Shown here in pieces: positions 16,386 to 23,560 of a stretch of 25,280 nt of DNA. Every line of letters begins with the position of its first letter. Positions within the stretch are counted from its first letter, which is position 1. Below the pieces are notes generated by a model. The model was given only the letters and a program-made list of their open reading frames with translations. It was not told the DNA's origin and made no database searches. Origin of the DNA: JANWKA01 sp035533815 (GTDB lineage: Bacteria > Bacteroidota > Bacteroidia > Chitinophagales > Chitinophagaceae); NCBI GenBank assembly GCA_035533815.1, contig DATLTB010000101.1:1-25280 (forward strand), in the 5' to 3' direction. Position numbers and translations under genes: made by a program.

Positions 16386-16776
16386 GAGATGATGATAATA
16401 ATGGTATTTCAGGTAAAATTATGGATATATCAGGGATTAGCTTTTCTATAAATTACGTATATCCGGAACTGACCTCCGATGTAGACAGATATTAACCTCA
16501 TGCTGGGTTAAACTATTATGACCCTCAATGCCAACAGATGAAAAAGATTACCAATTGGATTTCCGGATCGAATCGGATAACTTCTCGGAATAAGTCAACT
16601 TTTATGTTTTTTGATATTGATTGCCATTTGCTTAATATACAAACCCCATTTATGATTGATTTTCTGCCTGTTGACCTGAATATGTCATTTTGCATGTTCC
16701 ATTGACCACAATTTATTCCTACTCCCCAGGTTAACTATTCACCATCCAACCTGTTTGGCTGTCCAGATTTTAACAA

Positions 16777-16819
16777 TATCCTAGTAAATCAAAGATTAAA
16801 CTTTTGATTAGCTAGGATA
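16777..16819. repeat. Inverted repeat overlapping promoter of ATPase copy 2
   Basis: Outer arms TATCCTAG (16777-16784) and CTAGGATA (16812-16819) are perfect. Inner arms AATCAAA (16787-16793) and TTTGATT (16803-16809) are also perfect. They are joined by a two-base irregularity and enclose a 9-nt centre. The right arm contains the -33 TTTG. The position, 7 bp before the -7 element, equals that of the palindrome at copy 1. Operator-like. Confidence 0.75.
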
Positions 16820-16834
16820 ATAGATGTACTTTTG
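16803..16834 (+). promoter_or_regulatory. Promoter of DUF4143 ATPase copy 2, leaderless start predicted
   Basis: TTTG (16803-16806), 20 nt, TACTTTTG (16827-16834): the same spacing as the SRP promoter. Six bases later is the A of the ATG at 16841, so the mRNA is predicted to start at or beside the start codon. The GGAGG just before the ATG is too close (2 nt) to act as a normal Shine-Dalgarno. Confidence 0.6.
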
Positions 16835-16840
16835 GAGGGT

Positions 16841-18007
16841 ATGATTCCACGTTTTTTACAGCAGTCAGTGGAGAAAGCGCTTCGGAGATCTCCTTCAATC
16901 GCCATTTTGGGACCAAGACAGGTGGGTAAGACAACCCTTGCGAAAACTATTGGAAAAAACCAACCGGACTGTCGCTATTTGGATTTGGAAAATCCGCGGG
17001 ACAGGTTAAAGCTGTATGATGGCTTTAGTTATCTCAGTTCGCTCCAAAAAGCCTGTGTCATTGTTGATGAGGTACAGCTTATCCCTGAACTTTTTTCCAT
17101 ATTGCGTCCCATAATTGATGCAAACAGCACTCCTGGCCGTTTTATTTTGCTTGGTTCAGCCTCCCCATCGCTGGTAAAAGGTATTTCTGAATCCCTTGCC
17201 GGACGTATTGCTTATATGGAATTGACTGTAATTGGCCTCACAGAATTACCTGCCGACCAGGGCTACAAAAAACATTGGTTCAGGGGTGGTTTCCCGAATG
17301 CATTATTAGCCAGGAATGAAGAAGAATGCAAAGAATGGCTGAATGATTTCATCCGGAGTTATATCGAAAGGGATCTTGGTCATTTGTTTGGCGTGGATCT
17401 TTCGCCGGTAATTCTGCGCAACTTCTGGACCATGCTGGCACATTCCAATGGAAATATCTGGAATGCAGAAGTGTTTGCCCGCTCTCTGGGAGTTAGCGCG
17501 CCAACCGTGTTGAGATATTTAAGTTTTCTGGAAGGAGGATATTTAATAAGGCGACTACCCCCATGGTTTGTGAACTCAAAAAAGCGATTGGTGAAATCTC
17601 CTAAAATATATATCCGTGATTCCGGAATAAACCATCGGTTGCTGCAAATACCCGACTATGATTCGTTGCTGGGACATCCAGGGGTAGGTGGATCCTGGGA
17701 GGGCTATGTCATAGAGCAGATCTATCAGCGAAAATCAACTGATATTGAACTATACTTTTATCGCACCCAAGCTGGCGCAGAATGCGACCTAGTGTTGGTA
17801 AAAGGCATCACTCCAATCGCGTGTATTGAAATCAAGCTGAACAACTCACCTGCTGTCTCAAAGGGATTTATCAGTAGCATGGAGGATCTGCAACCAAGGT
17901 ATAAATATATCATTACCCCTGAAAGCGATTCTTTTACCACTCAGCACGACATAAGGATTACTAACCTTTACCATTTTATTACAGACTTCATGGAAGATAT
18001 TAAATAA
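16841..18007 (+). CDS. AAA_14/DUF4143 ATP-binding protein, copy 2
   Basis: 388 aa from ATG 16841; a TTG nine bases upstream lies inside the -7 element and is unlikely to be used. P-loop GPRQVGKT (24-31), Walker B CVIVDEVQ (72-79), ILLGSASPSL and SLAGRIAYMEL follow the family order. The DUF4143 half has FIRSYIERDLGHLFG, a helix-turn-helix-like stretch (FARSLGVSAPTVLRYLSFLEGG), the structural motif SPKIYIRDSGINHRLL, and the nuclease-like GAECDLVLVKG (312-322) with CIEIKLN (328-334). It is clearly a diverged relative of copy 1, not a recent duplicate: P-loop and linker residues differ throughout. It is transcribed away from copy 1 under its own inverted repeat/promoter. Molecular role unknown. 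Confidence 0.9.
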   Translation: MIPRFLQQSVEKALRRSPSIAILGPRQVGKTTLAKTIGKNQPDCRYLDLENPRDRLKLYDGFSYLSSLQKACVIVDEVQLIPELFSILRPIIDANSTPGRFILLGSASPSLVKGISESLAGRIAYMELTVIGLTELPADQGYKKHWFRGGFPNALLARNEEECKEWLNDFIRSYIERDLGHLFGVDLSPVILRNFWTMLAHSNGNIWNAEVFARSLGVSAPTVLRYLSFLEGGYLIRRLPPWFVNSKKRLVKSPKIYIRDSGINHRLLQIPDYDSLLGHPGVGGSWEGYVIEQIYQRKSTDIELYFYRTQAGAECDLVLVKGITPIACIEIKLNNSPAVSKGFISSMEDLQPRYKYIITPESDSFTTQHDIRITNLYHFITDFMEDIK

Positions 18008-18571
18008 CGGGCTTTCAGGAAACGAACAAAAAATATCTTTTAGGGTATCCCTCCGGCCAAGTCCCTGTTATCCACCGCCCTGTTTGAACAGGTAAATCTT
18101 TAAAATTCCAGGGATTATATTTTCAGGGAGAGGGGTCATCAGACTTCAACTTCAGCTGACAGCTCTGGGGTAAGAGCTCCTCTATCAATTTGACGGGATT
18201 GTTACATTGTATAGTTGGCACATTTCAGTTTATATATTGGTTCAGTTGAGATTCATGGGTTAAAGCTATAACGACATCATGCCCTAAAACAAGGTGCACT
18301 TGACCGGACGGATACTGCCTTTTAACAAAATAAATTATCGGTAATCAAAAGACCATTATACACATACTGGTTGAAGCCAAAACCCTTATTTATCAGCACC
18401 TGCTGTTTCCTGGTCGGATAAATCCTGTATTTGAAGGTTTTAAGCATTGAAAAACTACTGAGTTTGTCCCATTAAGGTTACATTAAATTATTGCTAAATG
18501 GAAATCGACCTGGCTTCGAACCATTGGAACCTCGTTTTGTTGACATAAGTTTGCCCTTGAAAGCCGTCCAA
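18008..18571. other. Gene-free interval upstream of beta-propeller/phosphoesterase gene
   Basis: 564 bp without a supported gene. Short inverted repeats are seen: CCTGTT/AACAGG (18079-18092) and AGCTCT/AGAGCT (18161-18178). Neither has a T-run typical of a terminator. The last 81 bp are open in frame with the following gene from a TTG at 18491, but they encode no signal-peptide-like sequence. No TAnnTTTG element was found. Confidence 0.4.
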
Positions 18572-21001
18572 ATGCGAATACTACCCTGCCTGCTCCTGAT
18601 TGCTGCCACCCAGGGCCCGGGAAATCAAGTCACCGCCCAGCAATCTTTCACCGGGGAACAAAAAATACTTAACCACAGACGCATCATGCTGCCGGACGGA
18701 TGGTCCCTTTCACCTGCAGGTTTCACCATTCCCCTTAAAGAGGATCTGCCCCTGAACATGGCAGTATCGCCCGGAGGAAAATATCTGGCTGTGACCAACA
18801 ACGGAGATGGCAATCAATCCATTACTTTGATCGATCCTAACCAGCGGCGGGTTCTGGATGACAAAATAATCGGCAAAGCATGGTTTGGTCTTAAATTCAG
18901 CAGAAACGGCAAGTCCCTCTATGTCTCCGGAGGCAATGACAATATCATTATCCACTACCGGATAATACATGACAGGCTGGTAAACACAGATACCATCAAG
19001 CTGGGTAATCCTTGGCCGGTGAAGATCAGCCCGGCCGGGCTTGATCTGGATGAGCAAAGGCATCGTCTATATGTGGTCACCCGGGAAAACCGGTCCTTGT
19101 ATATTGTCGATCTGAGGACACGGAAAGTAATTCACCGGGTTCTGCTCGGAAATGAAGCATACACCTGTGTATTGTCTCCTGATAAAAAATGGCTGTATAT
19201 TTCCCTGTGGGGCGGAGCCAAAGTAGCTGTTTACGATGTGTCATCAGGCGTTATAAAAGCTGAGATCCCCGTGGGCAGCCATCCCAATGACCTTGCCCTT
19301 TCGGATAATGGCAGATTCCTTTTTGTGGCCAATGCCAATGATAATTCAGTATCTGTAATAAGGACCACAGACAACCGGGTAATAGAAACCCTTATTGCTA
19401 CCCTATATCCGCACTCCCCTCCCGGATCCACTACGAACAGCCTGGCTCTTTCTCCGGACCAGAAGACCTTATATGTTGCCAATGCAGACAATAATTGTCT
19501 GGCAGTATTTGATGTTTCCCATCCGGGCAACAGCCATTCCAGGGGATTCATCCCTGTGGGTTGGTACCCTACCTGTGTCAGGGTCTCTGGCAACCATATA
19601 TACGCAGCCAATGGCAGGGGCATGACCTCGATGGCCAATCCAGGGGGACCGGATCCCCTGACTCCCGGACATCCAGCAATTGGCGGGAAAAATATAGCCG
19701 TTCAGTATATCGGAAGCCTGTTCAAGGGAACGATCTCCGTGGTAGCAGTACCGGATGGCCCTTCACTTCAGGCATTTACTGAAGCTGTTTTCCGCAATAC
19801 CCCATATTCTCCCGGGAAAGAAGCATTAGCTCCAGGGCTGCAAGGCAATCCCATACCCCGGCAGGTTGGTGCTTTTTCTCCCATTAAGCATGTATTTTAC
19901 ATCATCCGGGAAAACCGGACCTACGATCAGGTTTTCGGAGATATTAAGGAAGGGAACGGGGACTCCAGCCTCTGCCTGTTCGGTGAAAAAGTGACCCCCA
20001 ATGCACATGGCATTGTCCGGGATTTTGTACTGTTAGACAACTTCTATGTGGATGCAACGGTAAGTGCAGACGGCCACAACTGGTCAATGGGCGCCTATGC
20101 TACTGATTATGTCAACAAAGTCTGGCCTACCCAATACAGCGGCCGGGGAGGAATTTATGATTTCGAGGGGATCAGGAAACTAGCCCGTCCGGATGGCGGC
20201 TATATCTGGGCTCATTGCCAGAAAGCCGGGATCTCGTTCCGGGATTACGGAGAATTCTTTCAAAAAGGCTATATGGGGAAATTAGCCCTTAGGGGTCATT
20301 ACTGCACTACATATCCTGGCTGGGATCTCAGCATTCAGGATGTCTACCGAGAAAAGATATGGCAACACGATTTCGATTCCCTGGTCAGCATACATGCCGT
20401 TCCGGTACTTAATACCATCTATCTTCCGCAGGACCATACCAGCGGACTTGAGCGAGGAGCCTATACCCCCATTGCCCATGTGGCTGACAATGACCTGGCC
20501 CTGGGCAGGCTGGTGGATCATATTTCCCATAGCCCGGTGTGGACAAGCTCGGTTATTTTCGTTCTTGAAGACGATGCCCAGGATGGTCCTGATCATGTAG
20601 ATGCCCACCGTTCACCTGCCCTGATCATCAGTCCCTTTGTAAAAAGGCATTACGTCGACCATACCATGTATTCCACCACAGGTTTACTGAGAACCATTGA
20701 GCTCATCATCGGCATGAAACCGATGAGCCAGTATGATGCCGCTGCCACTCCGATGTACCGAAGTTTCACTGGAACTCCGGACCTGACCCCATTCAATTCA
20801 TTGCCGGCAAAGGTAGATATCAATAACAGGAACCCGGGAATCAATCTTGGTGCAACTGAATCTGCAGGTCTGGACCTGAGCCGGGCCGATGCAGTTCCAG
20901 ATGCTGAAATGAATGCCATGATCTGGGAATCAGTTAAAGGACCGTATATTCCAATGCCGCCACCCCATAGAAGTGCTTTTGTTCAGGTAACCGGACAATA
21001 A
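18572..21001 (+). CDS. Exported YVTN beta-propeller / phosphoesterase (alkaline phosphatase-like) fusion protein
   Basis: 809 aa from ATG 18572, which begins a good signal peptide (MRILPCLLLIAATQG, then TAQQS). Residues ~50-370 carry repeated YVTN/YncE-type blades, each with a VSPxGKxLxV-like strand, for example LSPDKKWLYISLWGG, LSDNGRFLFVANANDNSVSVI and LSPDQKTLYVANADNN. From about residue 430 a phosphoesterase-family domain begins (IKHVFYIIRENRTYDQVFGD, then ATVSADGHNWSMGAYATDY and FVLEDDAQDGPDHVDAHRSPALIISP), with the Glu-Asn and Asp-His residues expected to bind metals. The predicted place is the periplasm or cell surface. The natural substrate is unknown; phosphomonoesters or phospholipids are known for relatives. 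A single gene with no partner nearby. Confidence 0.9.
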   Translation: MRILPCLLLIAATQGPGNQVTAQQSFTGEQKILNHRRIMLPDGWSLSPAGFTIPLKEDLPLNMAVSPGGKYLAVTNNGDGNQSITLIDPNQRRVLDDKIIGKAWFGLKFSRNGKSLYVSGGNDNIIIHYRIIHDRLVNTDTIKLGNPWPVKISPAGLDLDEQRHRLYVVTRENRSLYIVDLRTRKVIHRVLLGNEAYTCVLSPDKKWLYISLWGGAKVAVYDVSSGVIKAEIPVGSHPNDLALSDNGRFLFVANANDNSVSVIRTTDNRVIETLIATLYPHSPPGSTTNSLALSPDQKTLYVANADNNCLAVFDVSHPGNSHSRGFIPVGWYPTCVRVSGNHIYAANGRGMTSMANPGGPDPLTPGHPAIGGKNIAVQYIGSLFKGTISVVAVPDGPSLQAFTEAVFRNTPYSPGKEALAPGLQGNPIPRQVGAFSPIKHVFYIIRENRTYDQVFGDIKEGNGDSSLCLFGEKVTPNAHGIVRDFVLLDNFYVDATVSADGHNWSMGAYATDYVNKVWPTQYSGRGGIYDFEGIRKLARPDGGYIWAHCQKAGISFRDYGEFFQKGYMGKLALRGHYCTTYPGWDLSIQDVYREKIWQHDFDSLVSIHAVPVLNTIYLPQDHTSGLERGAYTPIAHVADNDLALGRLVDHISHSPVWTSSVIFVLEDDAQDGPDHVDAHRSPALIISPFVKRHYVDHTMYSTTGLLRTIELIIGMKPMSQYDAAATPMYRSFTGTPDLTPFNSLPAKVDINNRNPGINLGATESAGLDLSRADAVPDAEMNAMIWESVKGPYIPMPPPHRSAFVQVTGQ

Positions 21002-21087
21002 TATTGAAAACCCCATGTTAGGCTAGGCCCGGGATCTTTCTGTTGAAGGAGGGCTTATGGACTATCCCCAGCAAGGGATCAATATGA

Positions 21088-21237
21088 CAAATCCTAATCG
21101 ACCGGTCATTTCAAAACAAGGACATTTCCCAAGAAGCACTCGCTTATAAACCTGGATTTGAATTAATTCTAATTGGCAGTATTGAGTGAGTTACAATTAA
21201 TATGATCTTTGAGGATATTGTCTTAGGTATTGCTTAG
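21088..21237 (+). pseudogene. Decayed XRE-family (Cro/CI-type) HTH regulator fragment
   Basis: In one frame the sequence reads KDISQEALAYKPGFELILIG and then SIE up to a TGA at 21187-21189, and continues in the same frame as VTINMIFEDIVLGIA up to a TAG. XRE regulators typically read SQEELAxKAGxxxxYIGSIERGERNxTxxxLxxIAxAL. The match covers helices 2 and 3 and the trailing helix, with the RGER turn lost and a stop in place. A stop at 21085-21087 cuts it off upstream, so no intact domain start exists. It is therefore most likely a remnant. It lies between the phosphoesterase gene and the trp promoter and explains part of an otherwise empty stretch. The remainder of 21002-21304 shows nothing else. 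Confidence 0.6.
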
Positions 21238-21304
21238 TAGCAATAGTAAATATTCAAACTGAGACAATACCGAAATTTGTGTTTTTCCCCTGATTTTAAA
21301 TTTT

Positions 21305-21336
21305 TTTGGATAAATGCCATTTGTTTTACAATTTTG
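21305..21336 (+). promoter_or_regulatory. Putative trp operon promoter
   Basis: TTTG (21305-21308), 20 nt, CAATTTTG (21329-21336). The -7 differs from TAnnTTTG at one base, and the spacing equals that of the SRP promoter. It predicts a start near 21343, only about three bases before the leader peptide ATG. Confidence 0.4.
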
Positions 21337-21345
21337 TCCTTACAA

Positions 21346-21399
21346 ATGAAACATTTTTGCATATTCAGGTTTTGGTGGTGGCATGGGATCAGTAACTGA
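21346..21399 (+). CDS. trpL: Tryptophan operon leader peptide
   Basis: A 17-codon frame encoding MKHFCIFRFWWWHGISN, with three consecutive TGG codons at 21373-21381. Trp is the rarest residue, so three in a row within a short frame placed 135 bp upstream of trpE is strong evidence for a ribosome-stalling leader. It is followed by a 7-bp hairpin across its stop codon (GATCAGT/ACTGATC, 21387-21401) and then the large hairpin at 21440-21479. Its function is to report Trp-tRNA charging, not to act as a protein. No Shine-Dalgarno is seen, consistent with a very short 5' leader. Confidence 0.85.
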   Translation: MKHFCIFRFWWWHGISN

Positions 21400-21439
21400 T
21401 CACCGTGTTGCAGTGCCGTAGTCTGTTATGCCCAGGATA

Positions 21440-21479
21440 AATGCAGAAGGCCCGCTGAACACAGCGGGCCTTCTGCATT
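21440..21479 (+). terminator. trp attenuator hairpin (18-bp perfect stem, 4-nt loop)
   Basis: AATGCAGAAGGCCCGCTG (21440-21457), loop AACA, exact reverse complement 21462-21479. A GC-rich core of this kind is typical of attenuator terminators, but the expected T-run is replaced by TTCTGCATTA, so termination efficiency is uncertain. A competing fold is possible: GCC-TCTG-TTAT (21415-21429) against ATAA-CAGA-GGC (21437-21451) with internal loops, which would break the terminator stem. Confidence 0.65.
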
Positions 21480-21533
21480 AAGGGCCTTAATTGCTGACCA
21501 GATCCGGGTAGACCGGAGATAAGGGGAAAAATT

Positions 21534-22943
21534 ATGAAAAAGATCACCATTGACACCAGGACAAAGAAAATGCTGGCTGATATATATACCCCGGTGGGCA
21601 TTTATCTGCGGATCCGGGATCGTTATCCGGGATCCGTGCTGCTGGAAAGTACCGATTACCACAGCAGGGAACGGAGTTATTCCTATATCTGCATCAATCC
21701 CCTGGCAGGCATCGAGATCTCAGACCCAGGACAGTTTGAATTCAAGCTCCCCGGGGAAAGCCGGGTAGAAAAAAGGCCAGTGACTTCAGCCCTTGAAGTA
21801 GTGGGATACCTCAATGAATTCATGGACCGTTTTGAAATCACTTCAACTTCCGCATTACCATTTGCCGAAGGATTATATGGATACACCAGTTTTGATGCCG
21901 TGCAGTTCTTTGACACGATAACGCTCAGGGAAAGGGGATCAGCCCCGGTCATTCCCCTGATGCGGTACCGCCTGTATCAGTATGTGATCGCCATCCATCA
22001 TTTCAAGGATGAATTGTATCTCTCCGAGAATGTGATTCCCGGGATTTCAGGAGATGCAGGGGCAGTGGAGACGTTGATCCGGAGAACAGACTGCCCGGGT
22101 TTCCCTTTTAGCCTGAAAGGGACCGAGCGTGGTAATATGGAAGACCAGGAATATATGCAACTGGTGGAAAAAGGCAGGCAGCATTGTCTGCGGGGAGATG
22201 TTTTCCAGATTGTCCTGAGCAGGAGCTATTCCCGGCCATTTACCGGGGATGAGTTCAATGTTTACCGGGCCCTCAGATCCGTTAATCCATCCCCATACCT
22301 GTTTTATTTTGATTATGGGGATTACCGGCTCATGGGATCCTCCCCGGAGTCTCACCTGCTGATCAATAAAGGCAAGGCTACGATCCATCCGATTGCGGGG
22401 ACCTTCACCAGGACCGGGGACGATGACCAGGACAGGGTACTGGCCGAACAGCTGATCCGGGATCCCAAGGAAAATGCGGAACATGTCATGCTGGTGGACC
22501 TGGCCCGCAATGACCTGAGCCGGCATGCCTCCGTGGTCCAGGTGGACCATTTCAAGGAAGTGCAGTTTTACAGCCATGTCATTCACCTGGTGAGCGAAGT
22601 CACGGGTAAAATAAATCCCGGGAGCACCCCTTTCACGATCCTGGCGGATACTTTTCCAGCCGGCACCCTGAGTGGTGCCCCTAAATACCGGGCCATCCAA
22701 CTGATAGATCAGCTGGAACCCACTTCCCGTGGCTTTTATGGAGGATGCATTGGATTTATCGGGTTCAATGGGGATTTCGTCCATGCGATCATGATCCGGT
22801 CCCTGCTCAGCCGGATGAATACCCTGTATTATCAGGCAGGGGCTGGCATCGTGGCCCGCTCCGTACCGGCTACTGAACTCCAGGAAGTGAACAACAAGCT
22901 CAATGCCCTCAAAAAAGCCATGGAAATGGCGCAAAATGGATGA
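21534..22943 (+). CDS. trpE: Anthranilate synthase component I
   Basis: 469 aa. It converts chorismate and ammonia (supplied by TrpG) to anthranilate, the first step of tryptophan synthesis. The LLES motif (VLLESTDYHSRERSYSYI) near residue 38 is the tryptophan feedback site, which separates TrpE from PabB. The chorismate-binding half carries VFQIVLSRSY, SPYLFYFDYGDYRLMGSSPE, HPIAGTFTRTG, RDPKENAEHVMLVDLARNDL, HLVSEVTGKI, and FPAGTLSGAPKYRAIQLIDQLE with GFYGGCIGFIGFNG. It is the first structural gene behind the Trp leader. Its stop overlaps the trpG start (ATGA), so the two subunits are probably made in equal amounts by coupled translation. Confidence 0.96.
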   Translation: MKKITIDTRTKKMLADIYTPVGIYLRIRDRYPGSVLLESTDYHSRERSYSYICINPLAGIEISDPGQFEFKLPGESRVEKRPVTSALEVVGYLNEFMDRFEITSTSALPFAEGLYGYTSFDAVQFFDTITLRERGSAPVIPLMRYRLYQYVIAIHHFKDELYLSENVIPGISGDAGAVETLIRRTDCPGFPFSLKGTERGNMEDQEYMQLVEKGRQHCLRGDVFQIVLSRSYSRPFTGDEFNVYRALRSVNPSPYLFYFDYGDYRLMGSSPESHLLINKGKATIHPIAGTFTRTGDDDQDRVLAEQLIRDPKENAEHVMLVDLARNDLSRHASVVQVDHFKEVQFYSHVIHLVSEVTGKINPGSTPFTILADTFPAGTLSGAPKYRAIQLIDQLEPTSRGFYGGCIGFIGFNGDFVHAIMIRSLLSRMNTLYYQAGAGIVARSVPATELQEVNNKLNALKKAMEMAQNG

Positions 22944-23515
22944 ATATGCATATCCTGGTTTTTGATAACTACGATTCTTTCACCTATAACCTGGTCCACC
23001 TGGTGGAGAAGATCATCCATGGCAGGGTGACCGTTTGCCGCAATGATGAGATCCCACTGGAAAAGGTAAAGGATTATGATAAGATCATCCTATCTCCCGG
23101 GCCGGGCATACCTTCGGAGGCGGGATTGTTATTGCCCCTGATCCAAACTTATGCCGCTTCCAAATCCATCCTGGGCGTCTGCCTCGGTGAGCAAGCCATC
23201 GGAGAAGCTTTTGGGGCTACCCTGACCAACCTGACCGAGCCCTTCCATGGGGTAGCCACTCCGATCAGGATCACCTGCCCTTCTGCATCCATTTTCCGGG
23301 GCCTGCCCGAAGAGTTTGAGGCAGGGAGGTACCATTCCTGGGTAGTGGATGTAAGGGATTTCCCGGCTGAACTGGAGATCACCGCCCTGGACCCGGAGGG
23401 ATATATCATGGGCCTGCAGCACCGCCGCTATGAGGTATGCGGAGTACAGTTTCATCCGGAAAGCGTGCTGACCCCTTCGGGGGAACAAATACTCCGCAAC
23501 TGGTTGGGAAGCTAG
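22940..23515 (+). CDS. trpG: Anthranilate synthase component II (glutamine amidotransferase)
   Basis: 191 aa, the stand-alone GATase class I subunit that releases ammonia from glutamine for TrpE. It begins MNMHILVFDNYDSFTYNLVHLVE, with the conserved DNYDSFTYNL. The active-site nucleophile is the Cys in LGVCLGEQAIGEAFGA, with the His and Glu of the triad in VQFHPESVLTP; KIILSPGPGIPSEAG is the oxyanion region. The usual CLGHQ is CLGEQ here. It overlaps trpE by four bases (ATGA), and an alternative ATG is two codons in. Placement beside trpE makes a TrpG role more likely than PabA, though it may serve both. Confidence 0.94.
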   Translation: MNMHILVFDNYDSFTYNLVHLVEKIIHGRVTVCRNDEIPLEKVKDYDKIILSPGPGIPSEAGLLLPLIQTYAASKSILGVCLGEQAIGEAFGATLTNLTEPFHGVATPIRITCPSASIFRGLPEEFEAGRYHSWVVDVRDFPAELEITALDPEGYIMGLQHRRYEVCGVQFHPESVLTPSGEQILRNWLGS

Positions 23516-23560
23516 TCCAATCAAACTTCAACCGGGGTGATTTCCGGGAAAAAGCATGTC

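Larger units (their letters stand above)
16386..16840. other. Gene-free interval between YkgJ-like gene and ATPase copy 2
   Basis: 455 bp between two divergent genes. Apart from the inverted repeat and promoter at its right end, I see no supported gene. One 55-codon frame (16538-16705, plus) exists but has no family resemblance or start signals. No tRNA or repeat copy of other parts of the window was recognised. Confidence 0.4.

Noticed and set aside
16538..16705. 55-codon plus-strand frame in the gap before ATPase copy 2
   Set aside because: ATG and stop are present, but the translation has no family resemblance, no promoter element precedes it and no neighbour suggests a role.
14601..18007. 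ATPase block as an insertion sequence or transposon
   Set aside because: No transposase, no matching terminal repeats at the outer ends and no target duplication could be seen; the palindromes are next to gene starts, not at block ends.
18500..18530. TTCGAA-containing stretch resembling a tRNA T-loop
   Set aside because: The flanking bases do not form a five-pair T-stem on either strand and no acceptor or anticodon arms are present.
22047..22934. 295-codon open frame on the minus strand opposite trpE
   Set aside because: It lies wholly antisense to a well-supported trpE and shows no family motifs; such shadows are expected from the codon bias.
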